64,000 bases of DNA, taken from Streptomyces spiroverticillatus (lineage in GTDB: Bacteria; Actinomycetota; Actinomycetes; Streptomycetales; Streptomycetaceae). The translations under genes and the position numbers were made by a program. Below are positions 8,295 through 19,266 of the stretch, one piece after another. The stretch is taken from assembly GCA_014650415.1 (NCBI GenBank), contig BMUX01000002.1, forward strand, positions 434,001 to 498,000. The letters run 5' to 3'. Each line of letters begins with the position of its first letter. Positions within the stretch are counted from its first letter, which is position 1. The notes under the pieces were generated by a model, which worked only from the letters and a program-made list of their open reading frames with translations, searched no databases and was not told the origin of the DNA.

Positions 8295-9827
8295 ATGGCA
8301 CGGATTGTGGTGATCGGCGCCGGGCTCGGCGCGATGGCGACCGCCGCCCGGCTGGCCGTCGCGGGCCACCGGGTGACGGTGTACGAACGCGGCGGCACGC
8401 ACGGCGGGGCGGTGGGCCGCTTCGAACGGGACGGCTTCGCGTTCGACACGGGACCGGGGCTGCTGCATCTGCCCGCCGTGTACCGGGACCTGTTCGTCAA
8501 GACCGGCCGGGAGTCCCTGGAGGACTCCGTCGATCTGGCCCCGGTCGACCCGGCGAGCCGCCACCTGTTCGCGGACGGCACGGACGTCTCGCTGCCCAAC
8601 GCCTCGCGCGGCGCGGTGGCCGCCCTCTCCGACACGCTCGGCGCGGAGCAGGCCGAGCGCTGGGACGCGTTCATGGGCCGCGCCGGGGACGCCTGGGACC
8701 GGGTCCGCAGGCCGCTGCTGGAGGAGCCCCTGTGGCCGAACTGGCAGGTGCTGGGCAAGGACCCGTACCCCTCGGTCCCGACCCGCCGGCTGCTGCGCGA
8801 GCGCCGGGCCTCCACGCTCGCCGAAGTCGGCGCCTGGGAGCTGCGCGACCCCCGCCTCGTGGCCCTGCTGGAGAGTTACGCCCTCGCGTTCGGCCTCGAT
8901 CCGCGCCGGGCACCCGCCTCCGCCGCCGTCCTGCCGTACATGGAGCAGACTTTCGGCACCTGGTACGTGCGCGGCGGCATGCGGGCGTTGGCGGACGCCG
9001 TGTACGCGCGCTGTCTGGCCCGCCGGGTCGAGTTCGTCTTCGGCGCGGAGGTCGTCGCCGTCACCGCGCGGGACGGCCGGGTCGGCGGCGTGGAGCTGGC
9101 GGACGGCACCGAGGTGGAGGCGGACCACGTGGTGGCGGCCGTGCACCCGGCGGTGGTCAACGGACTGGTCCATGGCCGCCCGGACGGCCCCTGGGAGGGC
9201 CACGAGCTGTACGCCGAGGGCGACTTCCAACCGGATCTGGAGGTGTCGGGCGCGGGTCGTGTGACGGTCTGCCTGGCACTGTCCGGTGCCCGTGACCCGC
9301 AGGCCGCCCACCGCACGGTGGTCCACTCCTCGGACCGCACGGCCGAGCTGCGTACCGTCTTCGAGGACGCGGGAGCGCCGAAGTCGCCCACTGTGTGGGT
9401 CATGCGCCCCGACGACCCGGCCCTGCGCCCCGACGACGCGCACGAGACCGTCGTTCTCACCGCTGCGGCCCCGTCCCTGGACCTCGACGACTGGACGCCC
9501 TCGCTGGGCTCCGCCTGGGCGGACGCGATGGTGGCGCAGGCGTCCCGGGCGGTCCCGGGGCTGGCCGACCGCATCCTGTGGCGCGAGGTCCGCACCCCCC
9601 GGGACATCGCCGCGCAGACCGGCGCGCCCGACGGCAACCTCCCCGCACCGGCTCTGGCGGGTGCTTCGGGGCGCTGGCTGATGCGGTCCAACTCCCCCCG
9701 CCTGCCCGGCCTCTACGCGGCCGGCGGCTGGGCGCACCCCGGCGGCGGGCTCGCGCACGCGGGCATGTCGGGCGCGCTGGTCGCCGGGCTGATCGTCGAG
9801 GGGGACGACTTCCGGGGCTCGCAGTAG
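8295..9827 (+). CDS. FAD/NAD(P)-dependent oxidoreductase, phytoene-dehydrogenase-like
   Basis: 510 residues. The N-terminus is a dinucleotide-binding Rossmann motif (VVIGAGLGAMATAARLAVAGH) followed by YERGGTHGG, and the C-terminus has the matching flavin-contact segment PGLYAAGGWAHPGGGLAHAGMSG. This is the amine-oxidase/CrtI superfamily. No carotenoid genes are nearby, so a carotenoid role should not be assumed; many Streptomyces carry this protein as a lone core gene. The ATG at 8295 places the glycine motif at residue 8. It ends at a strong terminator shared with the convergent gene at 9881. Confidence 0.85.
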   Translation: MARIVVIGAGLGAMATAARLAVAGHRVTVYERGGTHGGAVGRFERDGFAFDTGPGLLHLPAVYRDLFVKTGRESLEDSVDLAPVDPASRHLFADGTDVSLPNASRGAVAALSDTLGAEQAERWDAFMGRAGDAWDRVRRPLLEEPLWPNWQVLGKDPYPSVPTRRLLRERRASTLAEVGAWELRDPRLVALLESYALAFGLDPRRAPASAAVLPYMEQTFGTWYVRGGMRALADAVYARCLARRVEFVFGAEVVAVTARDGRVGGVELADGTEVEADHVVAAVHPAVVNGLVHGRPDGPWEGHELYAEGDFQPDLEVSGAGRVTVCLALSGARDPQAAHRTVVHSSDRTAELRTVFEDAGAPKSPTVWVMRPDDPALRPDDAHETVVLTAAAPSLDLDDWTPSLGSAWADAMVAQASRAVPGLADRILWREVRTPRDIAAQTGAPDGNLPAPALAGASGRWLMRSNSPRLPGLYAAGGWAHPGGGLAHAGMSGALVAGLIVEGDDFRGSQ

Positions 9828-9834
9828 GAACACG

Positions 9835-9875
9835 CGAAAGGGCCCGAACCCCCGGTGGAGGTTCGGGCCCTTTCG
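9835..9875. terminator. Bidirectional terminator
   Basis: A perfect 16-bp stem (CGAAAGGGCCCGAACC, 9835-9850, with 9860-9875) and a 9-nt loop. It lies between the converging oxidoreductase and the two-helix membrane protein. Confidence 0.85.
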
Positions 9876-9880
9876 GTTGC

Positions 9881-10768
9881 TCAGTAGCGGTACTGCCCGT
9901 TCGCGCCCGTGTCGTACCCGTTGGGGTAACCGGCGGGCTGCTGCGGGGTCTCGGGGCCCAGCGGCTGCTCGCCGTCGCGCTGCTGCGGCACCCACACCCC
10001 GCCGGGCGGGGTCTCGCCCGGGTAGTTGTCGTAGGGGCCGGGGTACATCTGCTGCTGGCCGCCGTAGGAGTCGTACTCGGTGCCGCCGTAGGACTGGGTG
10101 CCGATGTACGGGTCGGAGTAGGCGGCGTACTGCTGCTGCCCGGTGTCGTAGGCGTAGGCCCCGGTGTCGGCGCTCGCGTGCGAGTGACCGCCCTGCGGGT
10201 CGTACCTGGGGTAGGAGCCGCTGCCGAAGTCGTCGTGGCCCTGCGGCTGCGGTGCGGCCGAGGGGGCGGGGTAGGGCGACGAGGCGTCGTAGATCCCGTA
10301 CCGGCCGGTCTCGTCGGGCATCGGCTGCGGCTCGTAGACCGGGGTCTGCGGGTCGCCCTGATGCGCGGCGCCGTGGCCCTGGTCGTAGCCGGGCACACCG
10401 TCGAACCCGGCGCCCTGGCCGCCCTGTTCGCCGTACTCCAGGCCGGAGACCTGGAGGGTCGGCTGCTGCGCGGGCGCTTCCGCGTTGCCCCGACGGCGCT
10501 TGCTGGCGCCCGGGCTGCCGCCGATCGCCCAGCCGGTGGAGAAGCCCCGGCGGAAGGACAGCGTGACGTACGTCTGGCCGACGGCGAAGGCGATCGCGCC
10601 CGCGCCGATCACCACGACGGACGGCAGCAGCACGCCGACCACGACGACGGCGAAGCCCGCGAAGGCGAGCACCCGCCAGCGCAGCCGCGCCTTGTACTGC
10701 AACAGCACTTCGCCGAGCAGCCACAGCGCGACCACGCCGAATGCGATGTAGAGGACCGTCCAGCCCAT
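9881..10768 (-). CDS. Two-helix membrane protein with a Tyr/Gly/Gln/Pro-rich tail
   Basis: 295 residues. Two transmembrane segments occupy about residues 4-60 (WTVLYIAFGVVALWLLGEVL and a second near residues 33-60). The last two thirds are low-complexity and rich in Y, G, Q, P and D (repeated short SYGG, YPG and QGG units), almost certainly disordered. The ATG at 10766-10768 follows GGAGAGGGG. It is a conserved hypothetical of the Streptomyces core; function unknown. The tail resembles phase-separating or wall-interacting linkers, which is speculation. It lies just downstream of metF on the same strand. Confidence 0.75.
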   Translation of the reverse strand: MGWTVLYIAFGVVALWLLGEVLLQYKARLRWRVLAFAGFAVVVVGVLLPSVVVIGAGAIAFAVGQTYVTLSFRRGFSTGWAIGGSPGASKRRRGNAEAPAQQPTLQVSGLEYGEQGGQGAGFDGVPGYDQGHGAAHQGDPQTPVYEPQPMPDETGRYGIYDASSPYPAPSAAPQPQGHDDFGSGSYPRYDPQGGHSHASADTGAYAYDTGQQQYAAYSDPYIGTQSYGGTEYDSYGGQQQMYPGPYDNYPGETPPGGVWVPQQRDGEQPLGPETPQQPAGYPNGYDTGANGQYRY

Positions 10769-10839
10769 GTACGCCCCTCTCCTGCGGCCGTGGCGTCCCC
10801 TGGTGGACGCGGCGGCGCGAGTACAGCTGTGATGACTGC

Positions 10840-11775
10840 TTACGACTGCGTCGGCAGTGACGTCTGGTCGTGCAGTCCGAGATTCTCGTAGATTTCGAGC
10901 GTCGCCGTCGAGTTGTTCAGCGTGATGAAGTGCATTCCCGGTACACCTTCGGCAAGCAGCGTCGCGCAGAACTCCGTGGCGAACTCGATGCCAATGGAGC
11001 GTACAGCGGCGGGGTCGTCTTTGACCGCGAGCATGCGTTCTTTCACGGCGTCCGGGAAATGCGCGTTGCTGAGCTGCGGAAGCCGGTCGAGCTGCTTGAC
11101 CAGCGTGACAGGCATCACTTCCGGGATGATCGGCGTGTGGCAACCCGCTGCTTCCACGCGGTCACGCATCCGCAGATAGCTCTCCGGGTCGAAGAACATC
11201 TGGGTGATGGCGTAATCGGCACCGGCCCGGCACTTCTCCACGAAGTGGCGGATGTCGGAATCCCAGTTCTCCGAGCGCGGGTGCATCTCGGGGAATGCGG
11301 CGACGCCGACACAGAAGTCGCCGGACTCCTTGATGAGTTCGACGAGTTCGGACGCGTACGTCACGCCTTCGGGGTGCTTGACCCATTCGCCCATCGGGTC
11401 GCCCGGCGGGTCGCCGCGCACGGCGAGGATGTTCCGGATGCCCGCGTCGGCGAACTGGCCCACCATGTTGCGCAGCTCGGCGACCGAGTGGTCGACGGCG
11501 GTGAGGTGCGCGACGGGGGTGAGCGTGGAGTCGGAGGCGATCTTCTGCGTGGCCTTGACCGTGCCCTCGCGGGTGGAGCCGCCCGCGCCGTAGGTCACGG
11601 AGACGAAGCTGGGCCGCACGGCCTCGACCCGGCGCAGGGCGTTCCAGAGGTTCTGCTCGCCCTTCTCGGTTCTGCGGGCCGAGAATTCGAAGGAAAACGA
11701 CGTCTTTCCGGTCTCCAGCAGCTCACGCACCGTAAGGGCGCGATCTGATCTGGTGGAAGCTGTGCCAAGGGCCAT
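10840..11775 (-). CDS. metF: 5,10-methylenetetrahydrofolate reductase
   Basis: 311 residues. This flavoprotein reduces 5,10-methylene-THF to 5-methyl-THF, the methyl donor for methionine synthesis. Family marks: SFEFSARR (Glu30 at the catalytic Glu position; the classic motif is FEFFPPR), [22 protein letters not shown] (Asp122 at the FAD/folate site) and [11 protein letters not shown]. Length fits bacterial MetF. The ATG at 11773-11775 has no ribosome site but a TAATCT box 6 nt upstream with TTGGGC 18 bp further, so the mRNA is probably leaderless and metF has its own promoter although thiE lies upstream. Confidence 0.95.
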   Translation of the reverse strand: MALGTASTRSDRALTVRELLETGKTSFSFEFSARRTEKGEQNLWNALRRVEAVRPSFVSVTYGAGGSTREGTVKATQKIASDSTLTPVAHLTAVDHSVAELRNMVGQFADAGIRNILAVRGDPPGDPMGEWVKHPEGVTYASELVELIKESGDFCVGVAAFPEMHPRSENWDSDIRHFVEKCRAGADYAITQMFFDPESYLRMRDRVEAAGCHTPIIPEVMPVTLVKQLDRLPQLSNAHFPDAVKERMLAVKDDPAAVRSIGIEFATEFCATLLAEGVPGMHFITLNNSTATLEIYENLGLHDQTSLPTQS

Positions 11776-11781
11776 GCCGAG

Positions 11782-11811
11782 AGATTAGCCAGCGGGGCGG
11801 CGCAGGCCCAA
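11782..11811 (-). promoter_or_regulatory. Probable leaderless metF promoter
   Basis: On the minus strand TTGGGC (11806-11811) and TAATCT (11782-11787) are 18 bp apart; TAATCT ends 6 nt before the metF ATG. No riboswitch fold was seen in this short gap. Confidence 0.6.
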
Positions 11812-11887
11812 CCACCCAGGAGGCATAGGTCCGTTATGCCGGTTTCTTGTCCACCCTTCGGACAGTTATCCGGCGCACCGTGAACGG

Positions 11888-12547
11888 TTACTGATCGTAT
11901 GACCTGATCCTTTTGGCCAGGTCGGCGGCGGCGGAGGCCGGATCGGCGGCCTCGGTCAGGGCGCGGACGACCACGACCCGGCGGGCTCCGGCGGCCAGCA
12001 CCTCGTCCAGGTTGTGGGCGTCGATGCCGCCGATGGCGAACCAGGGGCGCGGCTGGTCCAGGGAGGCCGCGTAACGCACCAGGTCGAGGCCGGGGGCGTG
12101 GCGGCCGGGCTTGGTGGGGGTGGGCCAGCAGGGGCCCGTGCAGAAGTAGTCGACGCCGGGCTCGGCGACGGCGGCGTCCACCTCGGACTCGGCGTGCGTG
12201 GAGCGGCCGATCAGGATGTCGTCGCTGTGGGCACCCAGGATCGCGCGGGCGGCGGGGACGGGCAGGTCGCCCTGTCCGAGATGCAGGACGTCGCTGCCGA
12301 TGGCGTGCGCGACGTCGGCGCGGTCGTTCACCGCGAGGAGCTTGCCGTGCTTGCGGCAGGCCTCGGCCATGACGGCGAGGTGCTCCAGCTCCTCACCGGC
12401 CTCCATGCCCTTGTCGCGGAGCTGGACGATGTCCACGCCCGAGGAGAGCACGGCGTCCAGGAAGGCGGGGAGGTCCCCCCGCTCCTTGCGGGCGCCGGTG
12501 CACAGGTAGAGCCGGGCGTCGGCGAGCTGCTCGCTGGGCGTGGGCAT
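11888..12547 (-). CDS. thiE: Thiamine-phosphate synthase
   Basis: 219 residues, a TIM-barrel enzyme joining HMP-pyrophosphate and thiazole phosphate to give thiamine phosphate. Family motifs in order: QLRDKGM (42-48), VNDRAD (73-78), GRSTHAESE (114-122), GPCWPTPTK (138-146, phosphate site) and AIGGI. The ATG at 12545-12547 follows a GGGGGGAA tract; upstream in-frame codons would add a disordered extension with no family support. The gene lies about 2.4 kb from thiOSG in opposite orientation, and I see no TPP riboswitch on this gene. Confidence 0.93.
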   Translation of the reverse strand: MPTPSEQLADARLYLCTGARKERGDLPAFLDAVLSSGVDIVQLRDKGMEAGEELEHLAVMAEACRKHGKLLAVNDRADVAHAIGSDVLHLGQGDLPVPAARAILGAHSDDILIGRSTHAESEVDAAVAEPGVDYFCTGPCWPTPTKPGRHAPGLDLVRYAASLDQPRPWFAIGGIDAHNLDEVLAAGARRVVVVRALTEAADPASAAADLAKRIRSYDQ

Positions 12548-12597
12548 GGTGCGGTTCCCCCCGTGGTGGCGGGGTCGGGCCCCGTCGGTCGGCGGCG

Positions 12598-12630
12598 GGT
12601 GTGCGGCCGGCCCGGGGCCGGCCGCACACC
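12598..12630. terminator. GC hairpin between the Rv2175c-like gene and thiE
   Basis: 16-nt arms (12598-12613 and 12615-12630) form a near-perfect palindrome built on GTGCGGCCGG. It directly follows the Rv2175c-like stop codon on the minus strand and probably terminates that gene. There is no clear T-run. Confidence 0.6.
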
Positions 12631-12651
12631 GCCGTGGTGTGGTGCGGCGGA

Positions 12652-13017
12652 TCAGAGGGCGAGCGCCTGGGCGCGGCGCTTCACCTCCGTGCCGCGATTC
12701 TCGCTCAGGGCCTGCGCGGGGGTGCCGGGCAGGGTCGGGTCGGCGGTGAAGAGCCACTCCAGCATCTCCACGTCGGAGAAGCCGTCGTCCTTCAGGACCG
12801 TCAGGAGCCCGGGCAGGCCCTTGACGATCTGGTTGCCGTCGATGAAGGCGGCGGGCACCTGGAGCGAACGGTTCTCACCGCGTCGTACGGCGATGAGCTG
12901 GCCGTCCTTCACCAGCTGCCGCACCTTCGTCACCTCCAGGTCGAGCATCTCCGCGATGTCGGGGAGGTAGAGCCAGGCGGGGACGAGGGCGTCGATCTTT
13001 GCGTCAATCTCGGTCAC
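12652..13017 (-). CDS. Rv2175c-like DNA-binding protein
   Basis: 121 residues. It contains a winged-helix/MerR-like DNA-binding segment ([32 protein letters not shown]) and a C-terminal domain with [23 protein letters not shown], matching Mycobacterium Rv2175c. In M. tuberculosis Rv2175c is a substrate of the Ser/Thr kinase PknL, encoded next door. Here a PASTA kinase lies 4.2 kb away. The start is GTG at 13015-13017, chosen because the family begins near [12 protein letters not shown]; the ribosome site is weak. A tandem repeat occupies the DNA just upstream. Confidence 0.8.
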   Translation of the reverse strand: MTEIDAKIDALVPAWLYLPDIAEMLDLEVTKVRQLVKDGQLIAVRRGENRSLQVPAAFIDGNQIVKGLPGLLTVLKDDGFSDVEMLEWLFTADPTLPGTPAQALSENRGTEVKRRAQALAL

Positions 13018-13071
13018 AGGACAAGCGTGCCATCCAGGACTGACAACCGGCACCCGGGCCCGGCACCCACT

Positions 13072-13182
13072 ACGGATTCCGTACGGGCCGGGCGGGTGCC
13101 GTGACGGATTCCGTACGGCCGTCTCCGGCGTCACGGATTCCGTACGGCCGTCTTCAACGTCACGGATTCCGTACGGCCGTCT
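13072..13182 (-). repeat. Four-copy tandem repeat of the oxidoreductase gene end
   Basis: Copies of ACGGATTCCGTACGG with flanks start at 13072, 13104, 13133 and 13162 (spacing 32, 29, 29). The copy at 13162 overlaps the last codons of the flavoprotein gene (KTAVRNP), whose stop is at 13160-13162. The others are downstream copies that repeat the coding end, with or without its stop. Each contains the palindrome CCGTACGG. Confidence 0.9.
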
Positions 13183-14368
13183 TCAGCGGTACGGACGGGT
13201 CGGCGGCCCGCACCGGGTCCAGGGCCGCACCCGCCTCCACCAGCTTGCGCCCCTGCGCCAGGTCGCGCGGGCGGCCGACCGCGAGGAGCGCCACCAGGGC
13301 GCCCTCGCGCAGCCAGCACACCGACCACGAGGGCGAGGAGGGGTCGCCGCGCCAGATCATCTCGTCGGCGTCCGCGTGGTGGCCGATGTACTGCACGAAG
13401 CGGCCGAACTGCTCGGACCAGAAGTAGGGCACCGGATCGTAGGGCGGTGCCGCCGTGCCCATGACGTGGGCGGCGACGGTGCGCGGGCCCTGGAGGGCGT
13501 TGTCCCAGTGGTGCACGAGCAGGCGTGTGCCGTAGCGGTGCGAGGGGAAGGACGCGCAGTCGCCGACGGCGTACACGTCGGGCACGGAGGTGCGCAGGTG
13601 CTCGTCGGCGGTGATGGAGCCGTCCGCGCCGAGTTCCACGCCGGACCCCGCCAGCCAACCGGTGGTGGGTCTGGCTCCGATGCCGACGACGACCGCGCCG
13701 GCGGGGATGCGGCGGCCGTCGGCGAGCAGCACCGCGCCCGGTTCCACCGCGGCCACCCGTGCACCGGTGAGCAGTTCGGCGCCGCCCTCGGCGTACCACT
13801 GCGCCATCGGCACGGCGATCTCGGCGGGCATCGTCCCGGCGAGCGGGCGGTCGGCGGCCTCCACGACGGTGACCGCGCAGCCGGCCTCGCGGGCGGCGGT
13901 GGTGAACTCCGCACCGATCCAGCCGGCGCCGACTACCACGACGTCGCTCTGTGCGTCCAGCACCGGACGCAGCCTGTGGGCGTCGTCGAGCGTCCTCAAG
14001 AGGTGCACGCCGGGGGCGCCGAGGGTGCCGGGGAGCGTGATGGGGTCCGCTCCTGTGGCGATCACCAGGAGGTCGTACGGAACCGGTCCCGCGAGGGTGT
14101 CGATCTCGTGGTCGTCCGGGCGCAGGGCGACGACCTCGCAGCCCAGGCGCAGTTCGACGCCGAGCGCCGCGAAGTCGACCTCGAAGGCGGAGCCCTCCGC
14201 CTTGCCGAGCAGCACCGCCTTGGACAGCGGCGGCCGGTCGTACGGCGGGTGGGGTTCCGCGCCGATCAGGGTGACCGGGCCGGGGAAGCCCTGCTCCCGC
14301 AGGGCGACGGCGGTCTGCACCCCGGCCATGCCCGCGCCGACGACGACGATTCGCTTCTGCTCGCTCAC
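13160..14368 (-). CDS. FAD-dependent pyridine nucleotide-disulfide oxidoreductase, ferredoxin-reductase-like
   Basis: 402 residues. Two Rossmann folds are visible: an N-terminal FAD site (IVVVGAGMAGVQTAVALREQG) and a central NAD(P)H site (VVVVGAGWIGAEFTTAAREAG). PPYDRPPLSK and DVYAVGDCA are further family marks, and the C-terminus has a reductase_C-like domain. This matches oxygenase-coupled or rubredoxin-type ferredoxin reductases. The partner is unknown; no ferredoxin or P450 is adjacent. The start is GTG at 14366-14368 after AAGGTGG. The 3' end is duplicated in tandem (see 13072-13182). Confidence 0.88.
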   Translation of the reverse strand: MSEQKRIVVVGAGMAGVQTAVALREQGFPGPVTLIGAEPHPPYDRPPLSKAVLLGKAEGSAFEVDFAALGVELRLGCEVVALRPDDHEIDTLAGPVPYDLLVIATGADPITLPGTLGAPGVHLLRTLDDAHRLRPVLDAQSDVVVVGAGWIGAEFTTAAREAGCAVTVVEAADRPLAGTMPAEIAVPMAQWYAEGGAELLTGARVAAVEPGAVLLADGRRIPAGAVVVGIGARPTTGWLAGSGVELGADGSITADEHLRTSVPDVYAVGDCASFPSHRYGTRLLVHHWDNALQGPRTVAAHVMGTAAPPYDPVPYFWSEQFGRFVQYIGHHADADEMIWRGDPSSPSWSVCWLREGALVALLAVGRPRDLAQGRKLVEAGAALDPVRAADPSVPLKTAVRNP

Positions 14369-14396
14369 GCGACCACCTTACGTTTCTGACGAGCCG

Positions 14397-14771
14397 TCAG
14401 GACTGCTGTTCCGCAGCGGCTTCCTGTCCGCCGCCGGGCACTTCCTCGACGACACTCGTGCCACTGCCGTCCTGGGACTCCCATGCCCAACTCTCCTCCA
14501 GCCGAACTCGGCCGTCGGAATCCAGGGTGACCTGCGACAGGCAATGACCCGAGGACGTCGTCCCGTCGTGCTTCAGCTGCACGTACCGGAAGTCGAGCCG
14601 GTCGCCCTCGCGCGTGCCCACCAGGTGTCCGCGCACGACGTCGCCGCCCGCGTACTCGGCCCAGATCCGGCCGTCCTGTTCGTGGTAGGCGAAACGGGTG
14701 CGGGTGCCGACCTGTCCCGGTGCCTGGTCGGCGACCGGCGCGAGGACGAGTCCGTCGAGCGAACGGGGCAC
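14397..14771 (-). CDS. Small conserved protein of unknown function
   Basis: 124 residues, predicted mostly beta (YHEQDGRIWAEYAGGDVVRGHL, then GDRLDFRYVQL, GRVRLEESWAWES). Relatives are sometimes labelled N-acetylglutamate synthase, which nothing in this sequence supports; no acetyltransferase motif is visible. The start is GTG at 14769-14771 with a modest GAGG site. It is divergent from thiO and shares its upstream region with the TPP riboswitch promoter. The C-terminal 20 residues are Gly/Glu/Gln-rich and likely disordered. Confidence 0.7.
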   Translation of the reverse strand: MPRSLDGLVLAPVADQAPGQVGTRTRFAYHEQDGRIWAEYAGGDVVRGHLVGTREGDRLDFRYVQLKHDGTTSSGHCLSQVTLDSDGRVRLEESWAWESQDGSGTSVVEEVPGGGQEAAAEQQS

Positions 14772-14829
14772 GGGACGTACCTCACAGTCTGTTGAACCCA
14801 GGGACTAGTCTGGTCACCGTACAAGCACT

Positions 14830-14921
14830 CACGGGAGCCCGGCGGACCGGGCTGAGAGGGAGGCTGACCAGGCCTCCGACCGTACGAACCTGATCCGGGT
14901 CATGCCGGCGAAGGGAGGGGC
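14830..14921 (+). promoter_or_regulatory. TPP riboswitch (THI element)
   Basis: The conserved blocks appear in order: CGGGAG, CTGAGAGGGAGG, GACCGTACGAACCTGATC and GGGTCATGCCGGCGAAGGGA. The final AAGGGAGGGG is both the 3' strand of the aptamer and the Shine-Dalgarno sequence of thiO (ATG at 14931), so TPP binding should hide the ribosome site. This predicts translational repression of thiOSG when thiamine pyrophosphate is plentiful. Edges are approximate. Confidence 0.93.
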
Positions 14922-14930
14922 TGGACGCCC

Positions 14931-17124
<2,194 letters not shown>

Positions 17125-17133
17125 GGACCGGGC

Positions 17134-17163
17134 GGCGGGGGGCCCGCACCCGGACCCCCCGCC
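17134..17163 (+). terminator. Probable terminator of thiOSG
   Basis: GGCGGGGGG (17134-17142) pairs with CCCCCCGCC (17155-17163) around a 12-nt loop, 9 bp after the thiG stop. There is no T-run. Confidence 0.5.
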
Positions 17164-17210
17164 CCCTGTCACAGCTCGGCTTCAGTACGGCCGCACCCCG
17201 TACGCTCCCG

Positions 17211-17239
17211 TCCGACCCGCCCCTACCGGCTCGTAGACT
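17211..17239 (+). promoter_or_regulatory. Probable leaderless promoter of the PASTA kinase gene
   Basis: TCCGAC (17211-17216) and TAGACT (17234-17239) are 17 bp apart, and TAGACT ends 6 nt before the GTG start at 17246. No Shine-Dalgarno sequence is present. Confidence 0.6.
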
Positions 17240-17245
17240 CCCTCC

Positions 17246-19198
17246 GTGGACACGACCCTCCAGGACCCCCTCGTCGGGCAGCTGCTCGACGGCCGCTACC
17301 GCGTCGAGGCACGCATCGCCGTCGGCGGGATGGCCACGGTCTACCGGGCCGTGGACACCCGCCTCGACCGCGAACTCGCCCTCAAGGTGATGCACCTCTC
17401 GCTGGCCGCCGACGCCACCTTCGTCGAGCGGTTCATCCGCGAGGCCAAGTCGGTGGCCCGGCTCGCGCACCCCAACGTGGTCGGAGTCTTCGACCAGGGC
17501 ACCGACGGCGACTACGTCTACCTGGCGATGGAGTACATCGCGGGCTGCACCCTGCGCGACGTCCTGCGCGAGCGCGGCGCGCTCCAGCCCCGGGCGGCCC
17601 TCGACATCCTGGAGCCGGTGCTGGCGGCACTGGGCGCCGCGCACCGGGCCGGTTTCGTGCACCGCGACATGAAGCCCGAGAACGTCCTGATAGGGGACGA
17701 CGGCCGGGTGAAGGTCGCCGACTTCGGTCTCGTACGCGCCGTGGACACGGTCACCAGCACCACCGGGTCCGTCCTCGGCACGGTCTCCTACCTGGCGCCG
17801 GAGCAGATCGAGCACGGCACCGCCGACACCCGTACCGACGTGTACGCGTGCGGTGTCGTCCTGTACGAGATGCTCACCGGTGCCAAGCCGCACTCCGGCG
17901 GCACACCGGCACAGGTGCTCTACCAGCACCTCAACGAGGACGTGCCGCCCCCGTCGGCCGCCGTGCCGGGGCTCGCGCTGGAGCTGGACGAGCTGGTGGC
18001 GAGCGCCACCGCGCGGCACCCCGACGCCCGTCCGTACGACGCGGTGGCGCTGCTGGGGCAGGCGCACGCCGCCCGCCTCGCCCTCTCGGACGCGCAGCTG
18101 GACGTCGTACCGCCGCAGGCCAAGGGGAGCGTGCCCACCGGTCCCGAGGAGCGCACCAGCGTCATTCCGCGCACCCCCGCGCCCGCCCCGGAGCACACGA
18201 ACGTCCTGCCGCAGGTGCTGCCGGACGAGCGGCAGCACACCAGTCGGCTGGTGCGGCCGTTGCCGCAGGAGCCGGAGCCCGTACGACAGGGTCCGCGGCG
18301 GTCGGCGCCGTCGCGGCGCACGCTGGTGTCGCTGGTCGTCGCCGTCCTTCTGGTGCTGGGGGTGGGCACCGGGGTCTGGTACATCAACTCCGGGCAGTTC
18401 ACCGAGGTTCCGCGGCTGTTGAGCAAGTCCGAGAAGGACGCCCGCAAGCAGCTCGGTGACGCGGGGCTCGACGTGAAGGGTGTGGAGCGGAAGTTCAGCG
18501 ACACGGTCGCGCGCGGCGCCGTCATGGACAGCCGTCCGGCACCGGGCGAACGCATCCGGGTGAACGACGCGGTGACGCTGGTGCTCTCGCGCGGTCCGGA
18601 GATCGTGAAGGTGCCCGACCTCAAGAGGGTGCCGCTGGCGAAGGCCAGGCAGGAACTGAAGGAGGCGGGCCTCGCACCGGGCGTGGTGACCCGGGCGTTC
18701 AGCGAGGACATCCCGCTGGGCGCGGTGATCAGCACCGACCCGCAGGCCGGCACCGGGCGCTCCCCCGACTCCGCGGTCGCAATGGTGGTCAGCAAGGGGT
18801 CGCCGGTGGACATGCCGACGGTGACCGGGCGCAGCGTCGAGGAGGCCACCAGCACGCTCGAAGGGCTCGGCCTGAAGGTCGAGGTGGCCTCGGAGCAGGT
18901 CAACTCGCCCGCTCCGGCGGGCCAGGTGGGCCGTCAGTCGGTGCCTGCGGGCACCCGGCTCGGCCAGGGCGAGAAGGTCACGCTGACGGTCTCCAAGGGG
19001 CCGCGGATGGTGCCGGTGCCGGACGTGATCGGCAAGCAGGCGGACGAGGCGACCCGCATCCTCAAGGGCGCGGGCTTCCAGGTCGAGCTGGACCGGCCGA
19101 TCTTCTCCTTCAGCAAGGTGATCGAGAAGCAGTCCGTGGCGGGCGGCCAGGAGGCCGCCGAGGGCAGCACGATCACCATCACCACGAAGATCCTCTAG
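17246..19198 (+). CDS. PASTA-domain serine/threonine protein kinase
   Basis: 650 residues. The cytosolic kinase domain (about 15-280) is complete: glycine loop IAVGGMATVYRA, Lys47, HRDMKPEN (Asp141), DFG (159-161), a Thr/Ser-rich activation loop (TSTTGS, 170-175) and APE (184-186). A Pro-rich linker leads to one membrane helix (about 360-380), then four extracellular PASTA repeats that bind wall fragments. This is the PknB/PknL-type receptor kinase layout. Rv2175c, a PknL substrate in mycobacteria, has a homologue 4 kb away. The GTG start is probably leaderless. Confidence 0.95.
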   Translation: MDTTLQDPLVGQLLDGRYRVEARIAVGGMATVYRAVDTRLDRELALKVMHLSLAADATFVERFIREAKSVARLAHPNVVGVFDQGTDGDYVYLAMEYIAGCTLRDVLRERGALQPRAALDILEPVLAALGAAHRAGFVHRDMKPENVLIGDDGRVKVADFGLVRAVDTVTSTTGSVLGTVSYLAPEQIEHGTADTRTDVYACGVVLYEMLTGAKPHSGGTPAQVLYQHLNEDVPPPSAAVPGLALELDELVASATARHPDARPYDAVALLGQAHAARLALSDAQLDVVPPQAKGSVPTGPEERTSVIPRTPAPAPEHTNVLPQVLPDERQHTSRLVRPLPQEPEPVRQGPRRSAPSRRTLVSLVVAVLLVLGVGTGVWYINSGQFTEVPRLLSKSEKDARKQLGDAGLDVKGVERKFSDTVARGAVMDSRPAPGERIRVNDAVTLVLSRGPEIVKVPDLKRVPLAKARQELKEAGLAPGVVTRAFSEDIPLGAVISTDPQAGTGRSPDSAVAMVVSKGSPVDMPTVTGRSVEEATSTLEGLGLKVEVASEQVNSPAPAGQVGRQSVPAGTRLGQGEKVTLTVSKGPRMVPVPDVIGKQADEATRILKGAGFQVELDRPIFSFSKVIEKQSVAGGQEAAEGSTITITTKIL

Positions 19199-19215
19199 CG
19201 CAGTAAGTACCTGTG

Positions 19216-19244
19216 CCAGGACGCCCCCGCGAGGGGCGTCCTGG
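19216..19244 (+). terminator. Terminator after the PASTA kinase gene
   Basis: A perfect 12-bp stem (CCAGGACGCCCC at 19216-19227 with 19233-19244) and a 5-nt loop, 17 bp after the kinase stop codon and 22 bp before the endonuclease start. Confidence 0.7.
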
Positions 19245-19266
19245 GGGTGCGGCATCCTGGACGGTG

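Noticed and set aside
8295..9827. Carotenoid biosynthesis gene (crtI)
   Set aside because: The fold fits, but there is no crtE, crtB or other carotenoid gene nearby and no substrate-specific motif was recognised.
13072..13182. CRISPR array
   Set aside because: Repeats spaced 29-32 bp recall CRISPR, but the spacers are only about 8-15 nt, similar to each other, and the repeats match a gene end. No cas genes are in the window.
14397..14771. N-acetylglutamate synthase
   Set aside because: Relatives are sometimes so labelled, but the protein is small, mostly beta and has no acetyltransferase motif, so the function is left open.
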